Of a stretch of 64,000 nt of DNA, positions 26,563-34,667 are shown one piece after another. The notes beneath the pieces were generated by a model. That model made no database searches. It worked only from the letters and a program-made list of their open reading frames with translations, and was not told where the DNA came from. Position 1 is the stretch's first letter. Each line of letters opens with the position of its first letter. Source of the DNA: Bacteroidetes oral taxon 274 str. F0058 (GTDB lineage: Bacteria > Bacteroidota > Bacteroidia > Bacteroidales > Paludibacteraceae). Where the stretch lies: NCBI GenBank assembly GCA_000163695.1, contig GG774890.1:290722-354721 (forward strand), read 5' to 3'. The translations under genes and the position numbers were made by a program.

Positions 26563-26997
26563 TTACCATATCATTTTAAGCACAAAATCGATAGTACCCG
26601 GATTTTGCTTGACGAAATCCGAAATCGTTACATAAAATACCACCTCTCCGGGCGAATACTCATAATCTATTGTCTCTGTGAAATATACCTTCTTGCCGTT
26701 TACTGTCTCCGACAAATGCCTTACCGCAGGCAGCGGAGCCATCGAATGAGTATTGTCCTTATTGTGATATTCGATGTACATATTTGCTATGCCGTTGTTG
26801 TATATCCATTCTGTTATCCATGGCACGTGAAATTTATAGAAATGGTAGTTATTGCCATTTTCGTTGTCCGTATAGTACCAACTGCTTCCTGTTACGGTAA
26901 ACCTCGCAACCTTCCAATTTGGTTGATCCTCAGCACGTTCGCACGATGCAAACAACAGAGCAACAAGGGTTATCGATATTATAAATACTCTTTTCAT
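26563..26997 (-). CDS. Small lipoprotein, unknown
   Basis: 144 residues from ATG 26997. The signal MKRVFIISITLVALLFASC ends in a lipobox Cys at 19. The mature protein has many aromatic residues (NWKVARFTVTGSSWYYTDN, YHFYKFHVPWITEWIY) and predicted strands, suggesting a small beta sandwich. Frames further upstream were rejected because the promoter box TACCTTTG (minus strand, 27040-27033) lies before the ATG. No family recognised. Confidence 0.75.
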   Translation of the reverse strand: MKRVFIISITLVALLFASCERAEDQPNWKVARFTVTGSSWYYTDNENGNNYHFYKFHVPWITEWIYNNGIANMYIEYHNKDNTHSMAPLPAVRHLSETVNGKKVYFTETIDYEYSPGEVVFYVTISDFVKQNPGTIDFVLKMIW

Positions 26998-27032
26998 ATT
27001 ATATCTGTTTGGTTTTCTTGAATAATCGCTTG

Positions 27033-27040
27033 CAAAGGTA
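27033..27040 (-). promoter_or_regulatory. -7 promoter box of small lipoprotein gene
   Basis: TACCTTTG on the minus strand, 35 bp before ATG 26997, fits TAnnTTTG. Confidence 0.45.
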
Positions 27041-27234
27041 GTAAAAATTTTAAAACTCAACAGTTAAAAATTATAAAACGAAAGTCAGAGATAAGGTAGT
27101 CGGATGTTAAGTCTTGGTTTTTGGGGACGTCGATAACCTACTCCGAGGATATAAAGAGGGTTAGAGAAGACGAAATAAAAAAGAGACGCTCTAAAAAAGC
27201 AATCTCTTTGGGGGTAAAATAACAAAACAATATT

Positions 27235-27849
27235 TTACATGTATCGAGCGAAAAAATTGTCTGTATTTATAAGAAATATACGACAATCGCTATCCTTGTT
27301 GTTGACCTTAATGTTATCGGCAACAGTTTTAATAGCCGATAGCGATATTTTAGGCAACATATTTGTCCAAAATATTAAGATTGTATACGGTTTATCGCTT
27401 GAAGATGCTAATTCCGGATATATTTTGGTGTAATCGGACAGTTTTTTGTCTCCAATGCTGTGTTTTACTGCCGTTTGAGGGATAAAAGACGAAAATCTAT
27501 TGTCTGTATTCCAATTTATATTGGATACACCTCCTTTGGCATAGCAGTTTATGTGATATGATGCAAGTATACCGTTTTCGAAGTACAGCATCTGTACAGG
27601 CTGCCCAAAATCTTTTTTTTCGACAGAGTCTTGTCCGAGATTTATTAATTGCCTATATTGATCATGTGTACTGACAATCGCTACAAAATCCGTATATTCC
27701 TTAGCCTTAGCAATGAAATTATCGTAATTTTGTTGGTCGAACCGTTTGATACGCTTCACTCCATACATAGACGACATTATTGCAGAACAACTGCTTAGTA
27801 TAACGACTAAAGCCCCAAGCAATACTGTTTTAAAAATGCTTTTATTCAT
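27235..27849 (-). CDS. Conserved lipoprotein, unknown
   Basis: 204 residues. The signal ends LVVILSSC (Cys about 21). The mature region holds a thioredoxin-like alternation (DFVAIVSTHDQYRQL..., PYTILIFWTNMLP..., DCRIFLINTDNFFARY) but no CxxC, so only the fold is suggested. Similar lipoproteins occur in Bacteroidetes without known role. It follows the two barrel-like paralogues on the same strand with a 36-bp gap. Confidence 0.7.
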   Translation of the reverse strand: MNKSIFKTVLLGALVVILSSCSAIMSSMYGVKRIKRFDQQNYDNFIAKAKEYTDFVAIVSTHDQYRQLINLGQDSVEKKDFGQPVQMLYFENGILASYHINCYAKGGVSNINWNTDNRFSSFIPQTAVKHSIGDKKLSDYTKIYPELASSSDKPYTILIFWTNMLPKISLSAIKTVADNIKVNNKDSDCRIFLINTDNFFARYM

Positions 27850-27885
27850 AGAAAAGTTACTTTAAATTTAATGTGAGCTTTTTAT

Positions 27886-28461
27886 CTAAAATCTATATCC
27901 CGCAACTAAATTCAGTACTCCCTTATAGCCAAACCCTGCTTCGGCTCCGATATAGAAATCTTTACCGTAATTGATACCGAAAGCCGTCAGTTGGAAGAAG
28001 AAACTCATAGTGCTTCCCGCTACGGTACGTCCGTCGACATATAGGTTTTTGCCGCTAATCAAAGATATACCTGCCTGTAAGCCCGAGTACATCTGCACCC
28101 GCTCTGCGTTGTAATAAGAGAATTTTATGGCAGGTGCGATAGAAAATACGTCGTTGTTTGAGCGAAGTACGTTTATTGACTGAAATGTGCCTTCTTTATA
28201 AAAAGTCCCCGTATAAACAAGATTATGAGCACTATTATGGCTGTATGCGGCAGATACTCCGTACCACCACTTTTCGTTTATCCGTCTGTTGTGTGTGACG
28301 GAAATAGTCGGAGATGTATTTTCGCCCGAGAGTAGCTGCATAATTGCCGACTCGCCAATCTCTACCTGTAATTCACGCTGCGGTAAAACTTTTTCGTTTT
28401 CCTGTGCAAATACTCCCGACGACGCAGCCAAGAGTATTACAAATAAAAATATCTTTTTCAT
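27886..28461 (-). CDS. Outer-membrane beta-barrel-like protein, copy B
   Basis: 191 residues. Signal peptide ends SSGVFAQ. The mature part alternates short strands (WWYGVSAAYSHNS, FSIAPAIKFSYYNAERVQMYSGLQAGISLI) and ends in LNLVAGYRF with a terminal Phe, typical of small outer-membrane barrels. It is a paralogue of the next gene upstream (28482-29066), with near-identical start and end: NEKVLPQRELQ and INYGKDFYIGAEAGFGYKG are shared. It lies 20 bp behind it. Confidence 0.75.
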   Translation of the reverse strand: MKKIFLFVILLAASSGVFAQENEKVLPQRELQVEIGESAIMQLLSGENTSPTISVTHNRRINEKWWYGVSAAYSHNSAHNLVYTGTFYKEGTFQSINVLRSNNDVFSIAPAIKFSYYNAERVQMYSGLQAGISLISGKNLYVDGRTVAGSTMSFFFQLTAFGINYGKDFYIGAEAGFGYKGVLNLVAGYRF

Positions 28462-28481
28462 TTTTATGATTTAGTAAATAA

Positions 28482-29066
28482 TTAAAATCTGTACCCTGCA
28501 GTTAAGTTCAACATTCCCTTATAGCCAAACCCTGCTTCGGCTCCGATATAGAAATCTTTACCGTAATTGATGCCGAAAGCGATGAGTTGTCCCCAAAAAC
28601 CAATATTAGTTCCGTTAGAAACTTCTCCTTTCGAACGGATTATTTTCACTGTAATCAATGATATACCTGCTTGTAAACCCGAATACATCTGTAATGTTTC
28701 GGTGTTGCAATAAATGAATTTTATTGCGGGCGCAGCGGCAAACACATGATTGTTAGATCGATACACAGATAAATGATAAGAGTCTTTATTATCAAACAAT
28801 TCTTCTCTGTTGTAATTATATATTGCCGATATTCCGTACCACCATTTTTGATTTATTTTGTGATTGTAAGTCAAGGAAAATGCAGGAAAAATACATCTGT
28901 CGACGGAATATTGATTCGGTGATTCGGGAGAAATCAAATACCATAAATTAAGTGCTTCGCCAATCTCTATCTGCAATTCACGCTGCGGTAAAACTTTTTC
29001 GTTTTCCTGTGCAAATACTTCCGACGACGCAGCCAAGAGTATTGTAAATAAAAATATCTTTTTCAT
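28482..29066 (-). CDS. Outer-membrane beta-barrel-like protein, copy A
   Basis: About 194 residues (ATG 29072 is an alternative start). Signal peptide ends SSEVFAQ. Strand-rich, ends LNLTAGYRF. The DNA near its 3' end is almost identical over about 57 bp to the same part of copy B, so the pair arose by recent tandem duplication or is kept similar by gene conversion; the middle has diverged. Its promoter (TAACTTTG, 29106-29099) matches that of the Crp/Fnr gene closely. Confidence 0.75.
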   Translation of the reverse strand: MKKIFLFTILLAASSEVFAQENEKVLPQRELQIEIGEALNLWYLISPESPNQYSVDRCIFPAFSLTYNHKINQKWWYGISAIYNYNREELFDNKDSYHLSVYRSNNHVFAAAPAIKFIYCNTETLQMYSGLQAGISLITVKIIRSKGEVSNGTNIGFWGQLIAFGINYGKDFYIGAEAGFGYKGMLNLTAGYRF

Positions 29067-29098
29067 TTTCAATTTTTTTAGGCGTCAAATACTCTCGG

Positions 29099-29106
29099 CA
29101 AAGTTA
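29099..29106 (-). promoter_or_regulatory. -7 box within a promoter shared with the Crp/Fnr gene
   Basis: Minus strand TAACTTTG. The surrounding bases (TCTCGGCAAAGTTAATAAAA on the plus strand, 29093-29112) recur at 30371-30390 upstream of the Crp/Fnr regulator. Confidence 0.5.
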
Positions 29107-29138
29107 ATAAAATATTCTTTTACATCGAAAACTAATAA

Positions 29139-29172
29139 TAAGAGAGGGACTACTACGGAGTAACCCCTCTTT
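29139..29172 (-). terminator. Terminator after 29192-29719 gene
   Basis: On the minus strand, AGAGGGG and TTACT pair with AGTAG and TCCCTCT with small imperfections, lying just after the stop at 29192. The trailing T-run is modest. Confidence 0.45.
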
Positions 29173-29191
29173 TTATTTATTAATCAACATT

Positions 29192-29719
29192 TTAGAAGTC
29201 GGTTCGGACGCTGAGACCTACATAATACTTACCGAAGAAAATATCGGAAGTATAGTTTTGGAAGAAAGCACCTACCCATAGTTTATCTATCGGATTATAC
29301 TCATAGCTTGCGTAGAGAATAGTCTGAGTGTATAAGAAATTCTGTTTACCCTCAACTACATTGTCGGGAATATAATGCCACCATTTGTAATGTATTGTAG
29401 TGCCTATTCCTTCGCCTATACCGAGTTTGAACGAATGCGGGAGGTCTGCCTTTATCATTTTGACGATATCGAACTTGGTTTTTATATTTACAGAAAATGA
29501 TGTGCCTTGGTTTTCTTCTTCTGATTCTATGGAAGCGACAATGTCTGCCCACCGATAACTTCTACCCAACTCCAACATTAGCAACGGAGTAGTGTTTAGG
29601 TCTCCATTCATCAAGTAACCTGTGCCTGCTCCTATCTGTAAGTATGTCTTCCAATCCTGTTGTGCATAGACATGACCGATACAGAAAGCTAAAAATAGTA
29701 TAACAAATATCTTTTTCAT
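29192..29719 (-). CDS. Outer-membrane beta-barrel-like protein
   Basis: 175 residues. Signal peptide ends CIGHVYAQQ. The mature part is rich in alternating Tyr/Ser strands (TKFDIVKMIKADLPHSFKLGIGEGIGTTIHYKWWHYI, ILYASYEYNPIDKLWVGAFFQNY) and ends in VRTDF, an aromatic terminus typical of barrel proteins. It is more distant from the two neighbouring copies. No specific role. Confidence 0.7.
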   Translation of the reverse strand: MKKIFVILFLAFCIGHVYAQQDWKTYLQIGAGTGYLMNGDLNTTPLLMLELGRSYRWADIVASIESEEENQGTSFSVNIKTKFDIVKMIKADLPHSFKLGIGEGIGTTIHYKWWHYIPDNVVEGKQNFLYTQTILYASYEYNPIDKLWVGAFFQNYTSDIFFGKYYVGLSVRTDF

Positions 29720-29815
29720 TTTTTTACTGTTTTTTTTACATTAGTGTTACTTGTTTTTATTAAAAAAATTTCGGCAAAGGTAAAACAAATAAAAACAGTG
29801 TACAATGAACCCAAG

Positions 29816-30349
29816 TTAAAAAATGCGTTTCCGAATACGACTCAGTGCCTGGGGCGTTATACCGATATAGGAGGCTATGTATTTCAATGGAATAGTTTGT
29901 ATTATGTGCGGTTCGTTTTTCAAAAGATATTTGTATTTTTCTTCGGGCGATAGCGACAGTCGAAACATTTCTTTATTTATTCGATTGATAAAAAGCTCAT
30001 TCAATATATCCGTAGCAACAGACATATAGGTTTTATCATTATCTAACAGACTGAAAAATTTTTCTCTGTGTATCCTGTAAGCCTTTACTTTCTCAATAGC
30101 CTGTATATTTACATTGGAGGGTAGTGATTTTTTAAAAGATTCGTACCCGCATACAAACTGCCTCGGGAAGAAAAAATTCAAAGTTCGTTCCATATCGGTT
30201 TTGCTATCGTCATAAAATAATCGTACAATACCCGTATCCAAATAGTAAAGATATTCTTCTTTATCGCCAGCTCTCAGTAGAAATTCGTCCCTGTCGAAGA
30301 ATACTTCCGAAAAATGCTCTTTCAGTATATTGCTTAAATCAATTTTCAT
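29816..30349 (-). CDS. Crp/Fnr-family transcription regulator
   Basis: 177 residues. The N-terminal cyclic-nucleotide-binding-like beta roll spans about 15-110 (RDEFLLRAGDKEEYLYYLDTGIVRLFYDD). A helix follows, then a short C-terminal winged helix (IPLKYIASYIGITPQALSRIRKRIF) of the compact form usual in Bacteroidetes. No Fe-S cysteine cluster is seen, so oxygen sensing as in Fnr is unlikely. Its promoter resembles that of the barrel-protein pair, hinting at shared control. Confidence 0.88.
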   Translation of the reverse strand: MKIDLSNILKEHFSEVFFDRDEFLLRAGDKEEYLYYLDTGIVRLFYDDSKTDMERTLNFFFPRQFVCGYESFKKSLPSNVNIQAIEKVKAYRIHREKFFSLLDNDKTYMSVATDILNELFINRINKEMFRLSLSPEEKYKYLLKNEPHIIQTIPLKYIASYIGITPQALSRIRKRIF

Positions 30350-30376
30350 AGTCGGAATCTAATTAAATATTCTCGG

Positions 30377-30384
30377 CAAAGTTA
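30377..30384 (-). promoter_or_regulatory. -7 promoter box of Crp/Fnr gene
   Basis: Minus strand TAACTTTG, 27 bp before ATG 30349. The same 20-bp context (30371-30390) occurs upstream of the barrel-protein gene at 29066. Confidence 0.5.
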
Positions 30385-30570
30385 ATAAAAATATTCTTAT
30401 GTAATATTTGTATATTAGCTTTTTACAATGGGAAAAAGATATTGTATAATACGCCATATAGGTGTATCGAATGTAGCTCCTATCAATCCCGTCCGTTCAT
30501 TATTTTGCCATACAGTGGGTTGTAGTCTATTTTTATCGGGCATTACGGAATCTAATCTGAAAAAAAGATG

Positions 30571-30578
30571 TAATTTTG
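30571..30578 (+). promoter_or_regulatory. -7 promoter box of porin-like gene
   Basis: TAATTTTG fits TAnnTTTG and ends 6 bp before ATG 30585, so the transcript would be nearly leaderless. An in-frame TTG at 30576 lies inside the box and cannot be the start. Confidence 0.5.
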
Positions 30579-30584
30579 CAGGCG

Positions 30585-32567
30585 ATGAAAAAATATCTTT
30601 TACTATTGGCATTGCTGTCGGTGTCGTTGGCAGGTTTGGGGCAAGAACCGGAAGAACCCATCAGCCTCGACGGCTCTATATCGTCCGATATAGGCAGCGG
30701 CAACAACCCGAAACGTAACCAAAACGGTTTCGAGTCTACCGTTGCCAAACAACTGCCGATAGGTGTCCGCAGTTGGCGTATCGACGAACATCTGGGTAGA
30801 GGCGATAGCTGTGCTGTGGATACGCTCGTTACAAGCTTTCAGGACAATACGCCGGTATACAACTACTCCATAGCCAACTCGTGGACAGGCAATCTCGGCT
30901 CGCCCGTACAGTCGAAACTGTTTTTCGACCGCACACAAAAGACCCGCTTCCTGTTCTCGAACCCATACGATGTATACGCAATCAATGTCGAAGATATAAG
31001 GTTTTTCAATACCAAAACGCCATACGCCAATCTTACATACCGTACATCTCTGCCAAGAAATCGCGAAGAGGACTATTTCAGAGCACTGTATTCGATGAAC
31101 TTCAACAGGTACCTGAATTTCGGAGGACTTTTCAACTTCATTCTCGGGCGTGGCAGATACCAGAATCAGATATCGAGAGCCCTCAATGGCGGATTCTGGA
31201 GTTCGTACAACGGCAAAAGATACGAGTTCAATGTAGTGATGATGTTTAACGACTTTCGTAACCAGGAGAACGGTGGGCTAAAAGACATTCCGTCCATCAC
31301 CGCAAGTTCCGAATTTCAGTACCTGCCCACCATTTTCGATGGTGCAGTGGCAGCCATATCCACATACAAGAGTGGAATTTTTTATTACAATCACAAATAC
31401 AGCTTGGGCTTCGATAAGGAACGAAAGCTGAAAAACGACTCGTTGGTTTACGACTTCGTGCCCGTTACCTCGTTTATCCACACCATAAAGTACGAAAACG
31501 CAAAGAAACGTTACACCGAAGCCACCGCCAACGCATATTACACCAATGCGTATTATTCGCCGTCTAATACACGCGACTCCATTCGTTATCAGAACCTACG
31601 CAACACGTTTGCACTGACGCTCGAAGAGAAGTTCAACACACTGCTGCGGTTCGGTCTTGCCGCCTTTGCCGAACACGAATTGATACGAAACACAAACTAC
31701 TCGTCAGAGACGAATCTGCTCGACGAGTACGAACAGAACATCTACATCGGCGGTGAACTGTCGAAAAACGAAGGGAAGCTGATAAAATACAAATTCAGAG
31801 GACAGATGGCTCTCGTCGGTAAACGAATAGGCGACTTCACGGTGAAAGGCAACATCAATACCGAACTGAAAATACTGCAAGATACCGTAAGTCTGGGGGC
31901 ATACGGCGAAGTAAACAACACCTCGCCCGAGTTTTTTATGAACCGATACCGCTCCAATCACTTCGAGTGGGACAATCACTTTGCAAAAACCTTCGACATA
32001 CGTATCGGAGGACGCCTGACATCGAAAAAAACGGGGCTGTCGTTGGGATTCAATATGGCTAACGTGAAAAACTATCTATACTTCGACCATAATGCACTAC
32101 CTGCACAATACGACGGCAGCCTGCAAGTAATGGCTTTTGACCTGCAAGCCAATCTGCGTGTATGGAAACTGCATCTCGATACCAAAGCGGCGTATCAGAT
32201 TACGTCGAACAAAGAGATAATGCCTCTACCAACCCTGGCTCTACACTCTACGCTGTACTTTAAGACAACCTTTTTCGGAGTACTCCTGACACAGATAGGA
32301 GTAAGCGGACGATACCATTCTGCATATTACGGCAATGCGTATATGCCCGCCACAGGACAGTTTTATCTGCAGAACAGCACTCTTACGGGCAATTACCCCG
32401 ACCTAAACGTATATGCCAATTTTCACCTGAAACGCATACGTTTCTATTTCCAATACTCACACCTCAATATGTACGGTTTCGGAGGCGACGGATATCAACT
32501 TATGCCTAACTACCCGATAAACCCTGCCACATTCCAGTTGGGGTTGTCGTGGGCGTTTTACAATTGA
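30585..32567 (+). CDS. Putative porin (Porin_10-like outer membrane protein)
   Basis: 660 residues from ATG 30585. Signal peptide ends LAGLGQEPEEP. The rest is strand-rich, with long stretches such as RFLFSNPYDVYAINVEDIRFFNTKTPYANLTYRTSLPRNREEDYF and many Tyr/Asn turns, and ends in GLSWAFYN. This pattern matches the large Bacteroidetes 'putative porin' family (PF14121). It is expected in the outer membrane as a passive channel. It is not part of an operon. Confidence 0.82.
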   Translation: MKKYLLLLALLSVSLAGLGQEPEEPISLDGSISSDIGSGNNPKRNQNGFESTVAKQLPIGVRSWRIDEHLGRGDSCAVDTLVTSFQDNTPVYNYSIANSWTGNLGSPVQSKLFFDRTQKTRFLFSNPYDVYAINVEDIRFFNTKTPYANLTYRTSLPRNREEDYFRALYSMNFNRYLNFGGLFNFILGRGRYQNQISRALNGGFWSSYNGKRYEFNVVMMFNDFRNQENGGLKDIPSITASSEFQYLPTIFDGAVAAISTYKSGIFYYNHKYSLGFDKERKLKNDSLVYDFVPVTSFIHTIKYENAKKRYTEATANAYYTNAYYSPSNTRDSIRYQNLRNTFALTLEEKFNTLLRFGLAAFAEHELIRNTNYSSETNLLDEYEQNIYIGGELSKNEGKLIKYKFRGQMALVGKRIGDFTVKGNINTELKILQDTVSLGAYGEVNNTSPEFFMNRYRSNHFEWDNHFAKTFDIRIGGRLTSKKTGLSLGFNMANVKNYLYFDHNALPAQYDGSLQVMAFDLQANLRVWKLHLDTKAAYQITSNKEIMPLPTLALHSTLYFKTTFFGVLLTQIGVSGRYHSAYYGNAYMPATGQFYLQNSTLTGNYPDLNVYANFHLKRIRFYFQYSHLNMYGFGGDGYQLMPNYPINPATFQLGLSWAFYN

Positions 32568-32597
32568 CCCCCGAGCAAGTGTTGTAAGTCGAACTCT

Positions 32598-32637
32598 TTT
32601 AGGTAGTCGTGGGTTCGAGTCCCATTATCCGTCCGAA
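32598..32637 (+). other. tRNA 3' fragment (T arm and acceptor 3' strand)
   Basis: GTGGG (32609-32613), TTCGAGT loop (32614-32620) and CCCAT (32621-32625) form a classical T arm, followed by TATCCGTCCGA resembling an acceptor 3' strand. No 5' half that would complete a cloverleaf lies upstream. The piece resembles the end of a tRNA gene and has its own downstream terminator. It may be an attachment-site remnant of an integrated element. Confidence 0.45.
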
Positions 32638-32648
32638 AATTAATCAAA

Positions 32649-32678
32649 AAGTACCTCAAATAAGAGGTACTTTTTTGT
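32649..32678 (+). terminator. Terminator after tRNA fragment
   Basis: AAGTACCTC pairs with GAGGTACTT around an AAATAA loop, followed by T5-6. It serves the upstream plus-strand gene or the tRNA-like fragment. Confidence 0.8.
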
Positions 32679-32701
32679 TATCTCGTCTTTGTGGCTAAAT
32701 G

Positions 32702-33859
32702 TCATACCAAACGGTCTTGTTCTATTCGTGTGGAGTGTTGTTTTTTGCTCCGCAATGTACGGCGTATCCACAAGTAATATCCGGTCAGCGGCAAAGTAGC
32801 TCCAAACATCGCCGCAATAAAATATATCAGACGCACCCAGAATCCGCCCCAGCTGCCTGTATGCAGCGAGTAGACCCAGCCACGCAACTTGCTGTTGTTC
32901 GACGTGTTTTCGTAGAGCTCTACCGAAGTAATAGCGCCTGTCGCCGTGTCGAACTCGTAATAATCCGAAGCTCGTCTGTTGCCGCAATCGCTTATTCGGG
33001 CTCGTACCTCGTCGGGATTAATGCTTATCTCCACGTAGTTTGAGCGTTGTTTTACATCGTCGTAAACCCTCTGCCACACAGCGAACTGTGTGAGTGTTGT
33101 CGTATCTGTCGGTTCGTTGGCGGCTATATTCAACGAGTTGTTTTCTGTCGTCGAAAGTTCGTTTCTCTCGGGAGCAAGTATGCCATAGAAAGCGGTGCGA
33201 TACCAAGGGAATGCCCACGTGAGCCCCGTAAGAGCCATTACCAGAAGCAATAAGGCAACGTATATGCCACCTGCTACGTGGAGGTCGTACCATAGTCGGT
33301 GCCACCCGTGCTTAACGCTTATCTTGAAGCGATTACCCCACGAACGACCTCGACGAGGCACCCATACAACAATGCCCGTGATGATAATAAATACGAATAT
33401 GATAGTACTGATACCGACGATACGTTTGCCCCAGAAGATGCCGTCGCCTTGGGGGCGGCTCTGCAAAAGGAATCGATGCAGTCGGTACATAACGGTGAAA
33501 AATGCGATGTCGGCGGGCTCTTCGCCGAGAATCTTACCCGTATACTGATCGACAAAAACGGTTTTGCTCTCGTCGTCGCCTAAGTCGATATCTATCGTAT
33601 AACTTTTTGATGGATTATCTTTTATATCCACATAGGTTATTTCGGCTCCTTGCGGCTGGGTTGCCAGTATCTCTGGCAATAGAGACGTAAGCGGTCGGGC
33701 TCCACTTTCGAGGGGAGTAACATTATACAAATGCGGATTTTGCCATTCGGTAAATTCGTTTTCGAATATAAGCATCGCCCCCGAAAAACATATTATAGAG
33801 ATAAAGATACCTACTACTATTGAGAGTATCTGATGTAGAGTCTTCGATAATTTTCTCAT
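32702..33859 (-). CDS. PepSY-associated membrane protein
   Basis: 385 residues with four membrane segments: near 10-32 (ILSIVVGIFISIICFSGAMLIFE), about 150-172 (IVGISTIIFVFIIITGIVVW), about 195-218 (HVAGGIYVALLLLVMALTGLTW) and about 340-362 (FIAAMFGATLPLTGYYLWIRR). Periplasmic loops carry PepSY-like parts (ITYVDIKDNPSKSYTIDIDL). This is the PepSY_TM family, often next to TonB siderophore receptors and suspected of ferric-siderophore reduction; here no receptor adjoins it. The promoter contains TAACTTTG at 33926-33919. Confidence 0.88.
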   Translation of the reverse strand: MRKLSKTLHQILSIVVGIFISIICFSGAMLIFENEFTEWQNPHLYNVTPLESGARPLTSLLPEILATQPQGAEITYVDIKDNPSKSYTIDIDLGDDESKTVFVDQYTGKILGEEPADIAFFTVMYRLHRFLLQSRPQGDGIFWGKRIVGISTIIFVFIIITGIVVWVPRRGRSWGNRFKISVKHGWHRLWYDLHVAGGIYVALLLLVMALTGLTWAFPWYRTAFYGILAPERNELSTTENNSLNIAANEPTDTTTLTQFAVWQRVYDDVKQRSNYVEISINPDEVRARISDCGNRRASDYYEFDTATGAITSVELYENTSNNSKLRGWVYSLHTGSWGGFWVRLIYFIAAMFGATLPLTGYYLWIRRTLRSKKQHSTRIEQDRLV

Positions 33860-33918
33860 TATTACTGTTTTTTTTGAACTTGAAATTGATAAAGAATGTT
33901 TCGCTTCGAAATGCGGTA

Positions 33919-33926
33919 CAAAGTTA
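33919..33926 (-). promoter_or_regulatory. -7 box of PepSY protein gene
   Basis: Minus strand TAACTTTG. The 18 bases at 33919-33936 are identical to window bases 18-35. Confidence 0.45.
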
Positions 33927-34030
33927 GGTATAAATTGCCATTATTACAACTACATTTCAAAGGCTGTAATGGTAATATACAGGTATTGAGGCTTACAAAA
34001 TGAAGAGGCTTATAATTAAATTATTACAAA

Positions 34031-34070
34031 AAAGAAGACTACCACTCTCTCTCTTAGCGATAGTCTTCTT
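34031..34070 (-). terminator. Terminator of oxoacid oxidoreductase operon
   Basis: On the minus strand AAGAAGACTA (34070-34061) pairs with TAGTCTTCTT (34041-34032), followed by T-run. It lies 20 bp after the gamma subunit stop. Confidence 0.8.
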
Positions 34071-34092
34071 TATGATAAAAACGGGAGAATTA

Positions 34093-34638
34093 TCAATTCT
34101 CTTTTTCTATAATCTGCATACCTACTTTCATTGCTTCTTCGTTGGCAGGCAGAAGTTTGTGGTGGCGTTCGGGCAACGATTTTTTCAGTGCCAGCATCAC
34201 ATTCTCTGTCTTGACCATCGGGTCGGCTTTGAGCAGCCCACCTACAACTATCATATTGAAAGTCTTCTGAGCTCCCATTTCGAGGGCTTTGTCGGTAGCG
34301 TCGATACGGTAAACCGAAATATCCTTGCGGTTGGGTTTGCGGGTCATACCGTTGGAGTCGTAGATAAGTATTCCGCCCGGCTTTACTCTCTCTTCGAATT
34401 TGTCCATCGACGGCTGATTGAGTACGATTGCTATATCATAGAATTTCAGTATGGGCGACGATATTTTTTTGTCGCTTATCTGTACTGTTACGTTGGCAGT
34501 ACCGCCTCGCTGTTCGGGTCCGTAGGCGGGCATCCAAGTTACTTCTTTGCCTTCCAACAATCCTGAGTAAGCCAATATTTTACCCATCGACAAGACTCCT
34601 TGTCCTCCAAATCCTGCTATAATTATCTCTTTTTTCAT
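34093..34638 (-). CDS. 2-oxoacid:ferredoxin oxidoreductase, gamma subunit
   Basis: 181 residues. The start EIIIAGFGGQGVLSMGKILAYSGLLEGKEVTWMPAYGPEQRGGTANVTVQIS is the hallmark of the POR gamma-type domain. It is the CoA-binding/structural subunit of a four-part enzyme that oxidatively decarboxylates branched 2-oxoacids (VOR) or 2-oxoglutarate (KOR) to acyl-CoA, reducing ferredoxin. It is the last gene of the operon, 29 bp after the beta subunit. Confidence 0.9.
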   Translation of the reverse strand: MKKEIIIAGFGGQGVLSMGKILAYSGLLEGKEVTWMPAYGPEQRGGTANVTVQISDKKISSPILKFYDIAIVLNQPSMDKFEERVKPGGILIYDSNGMTRKPNRKDISVYRIDATDKALEMGAQKTFNMIVVGGLLKADPMVKTENVMLALKKSLPERHHKLLPANEEAMKVGMQIIEKEN

Positions 34639-34667
34639 CTTATTCTACTTTTTTGTCGGATTAAATA

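Noticed and set aside
32560..32637. Complete tRNA gene
   Set aside because: Only the T arm and 3' strand are convincing; no acceptor 5' strand, D arm or anticodon stem can be folded upstream.
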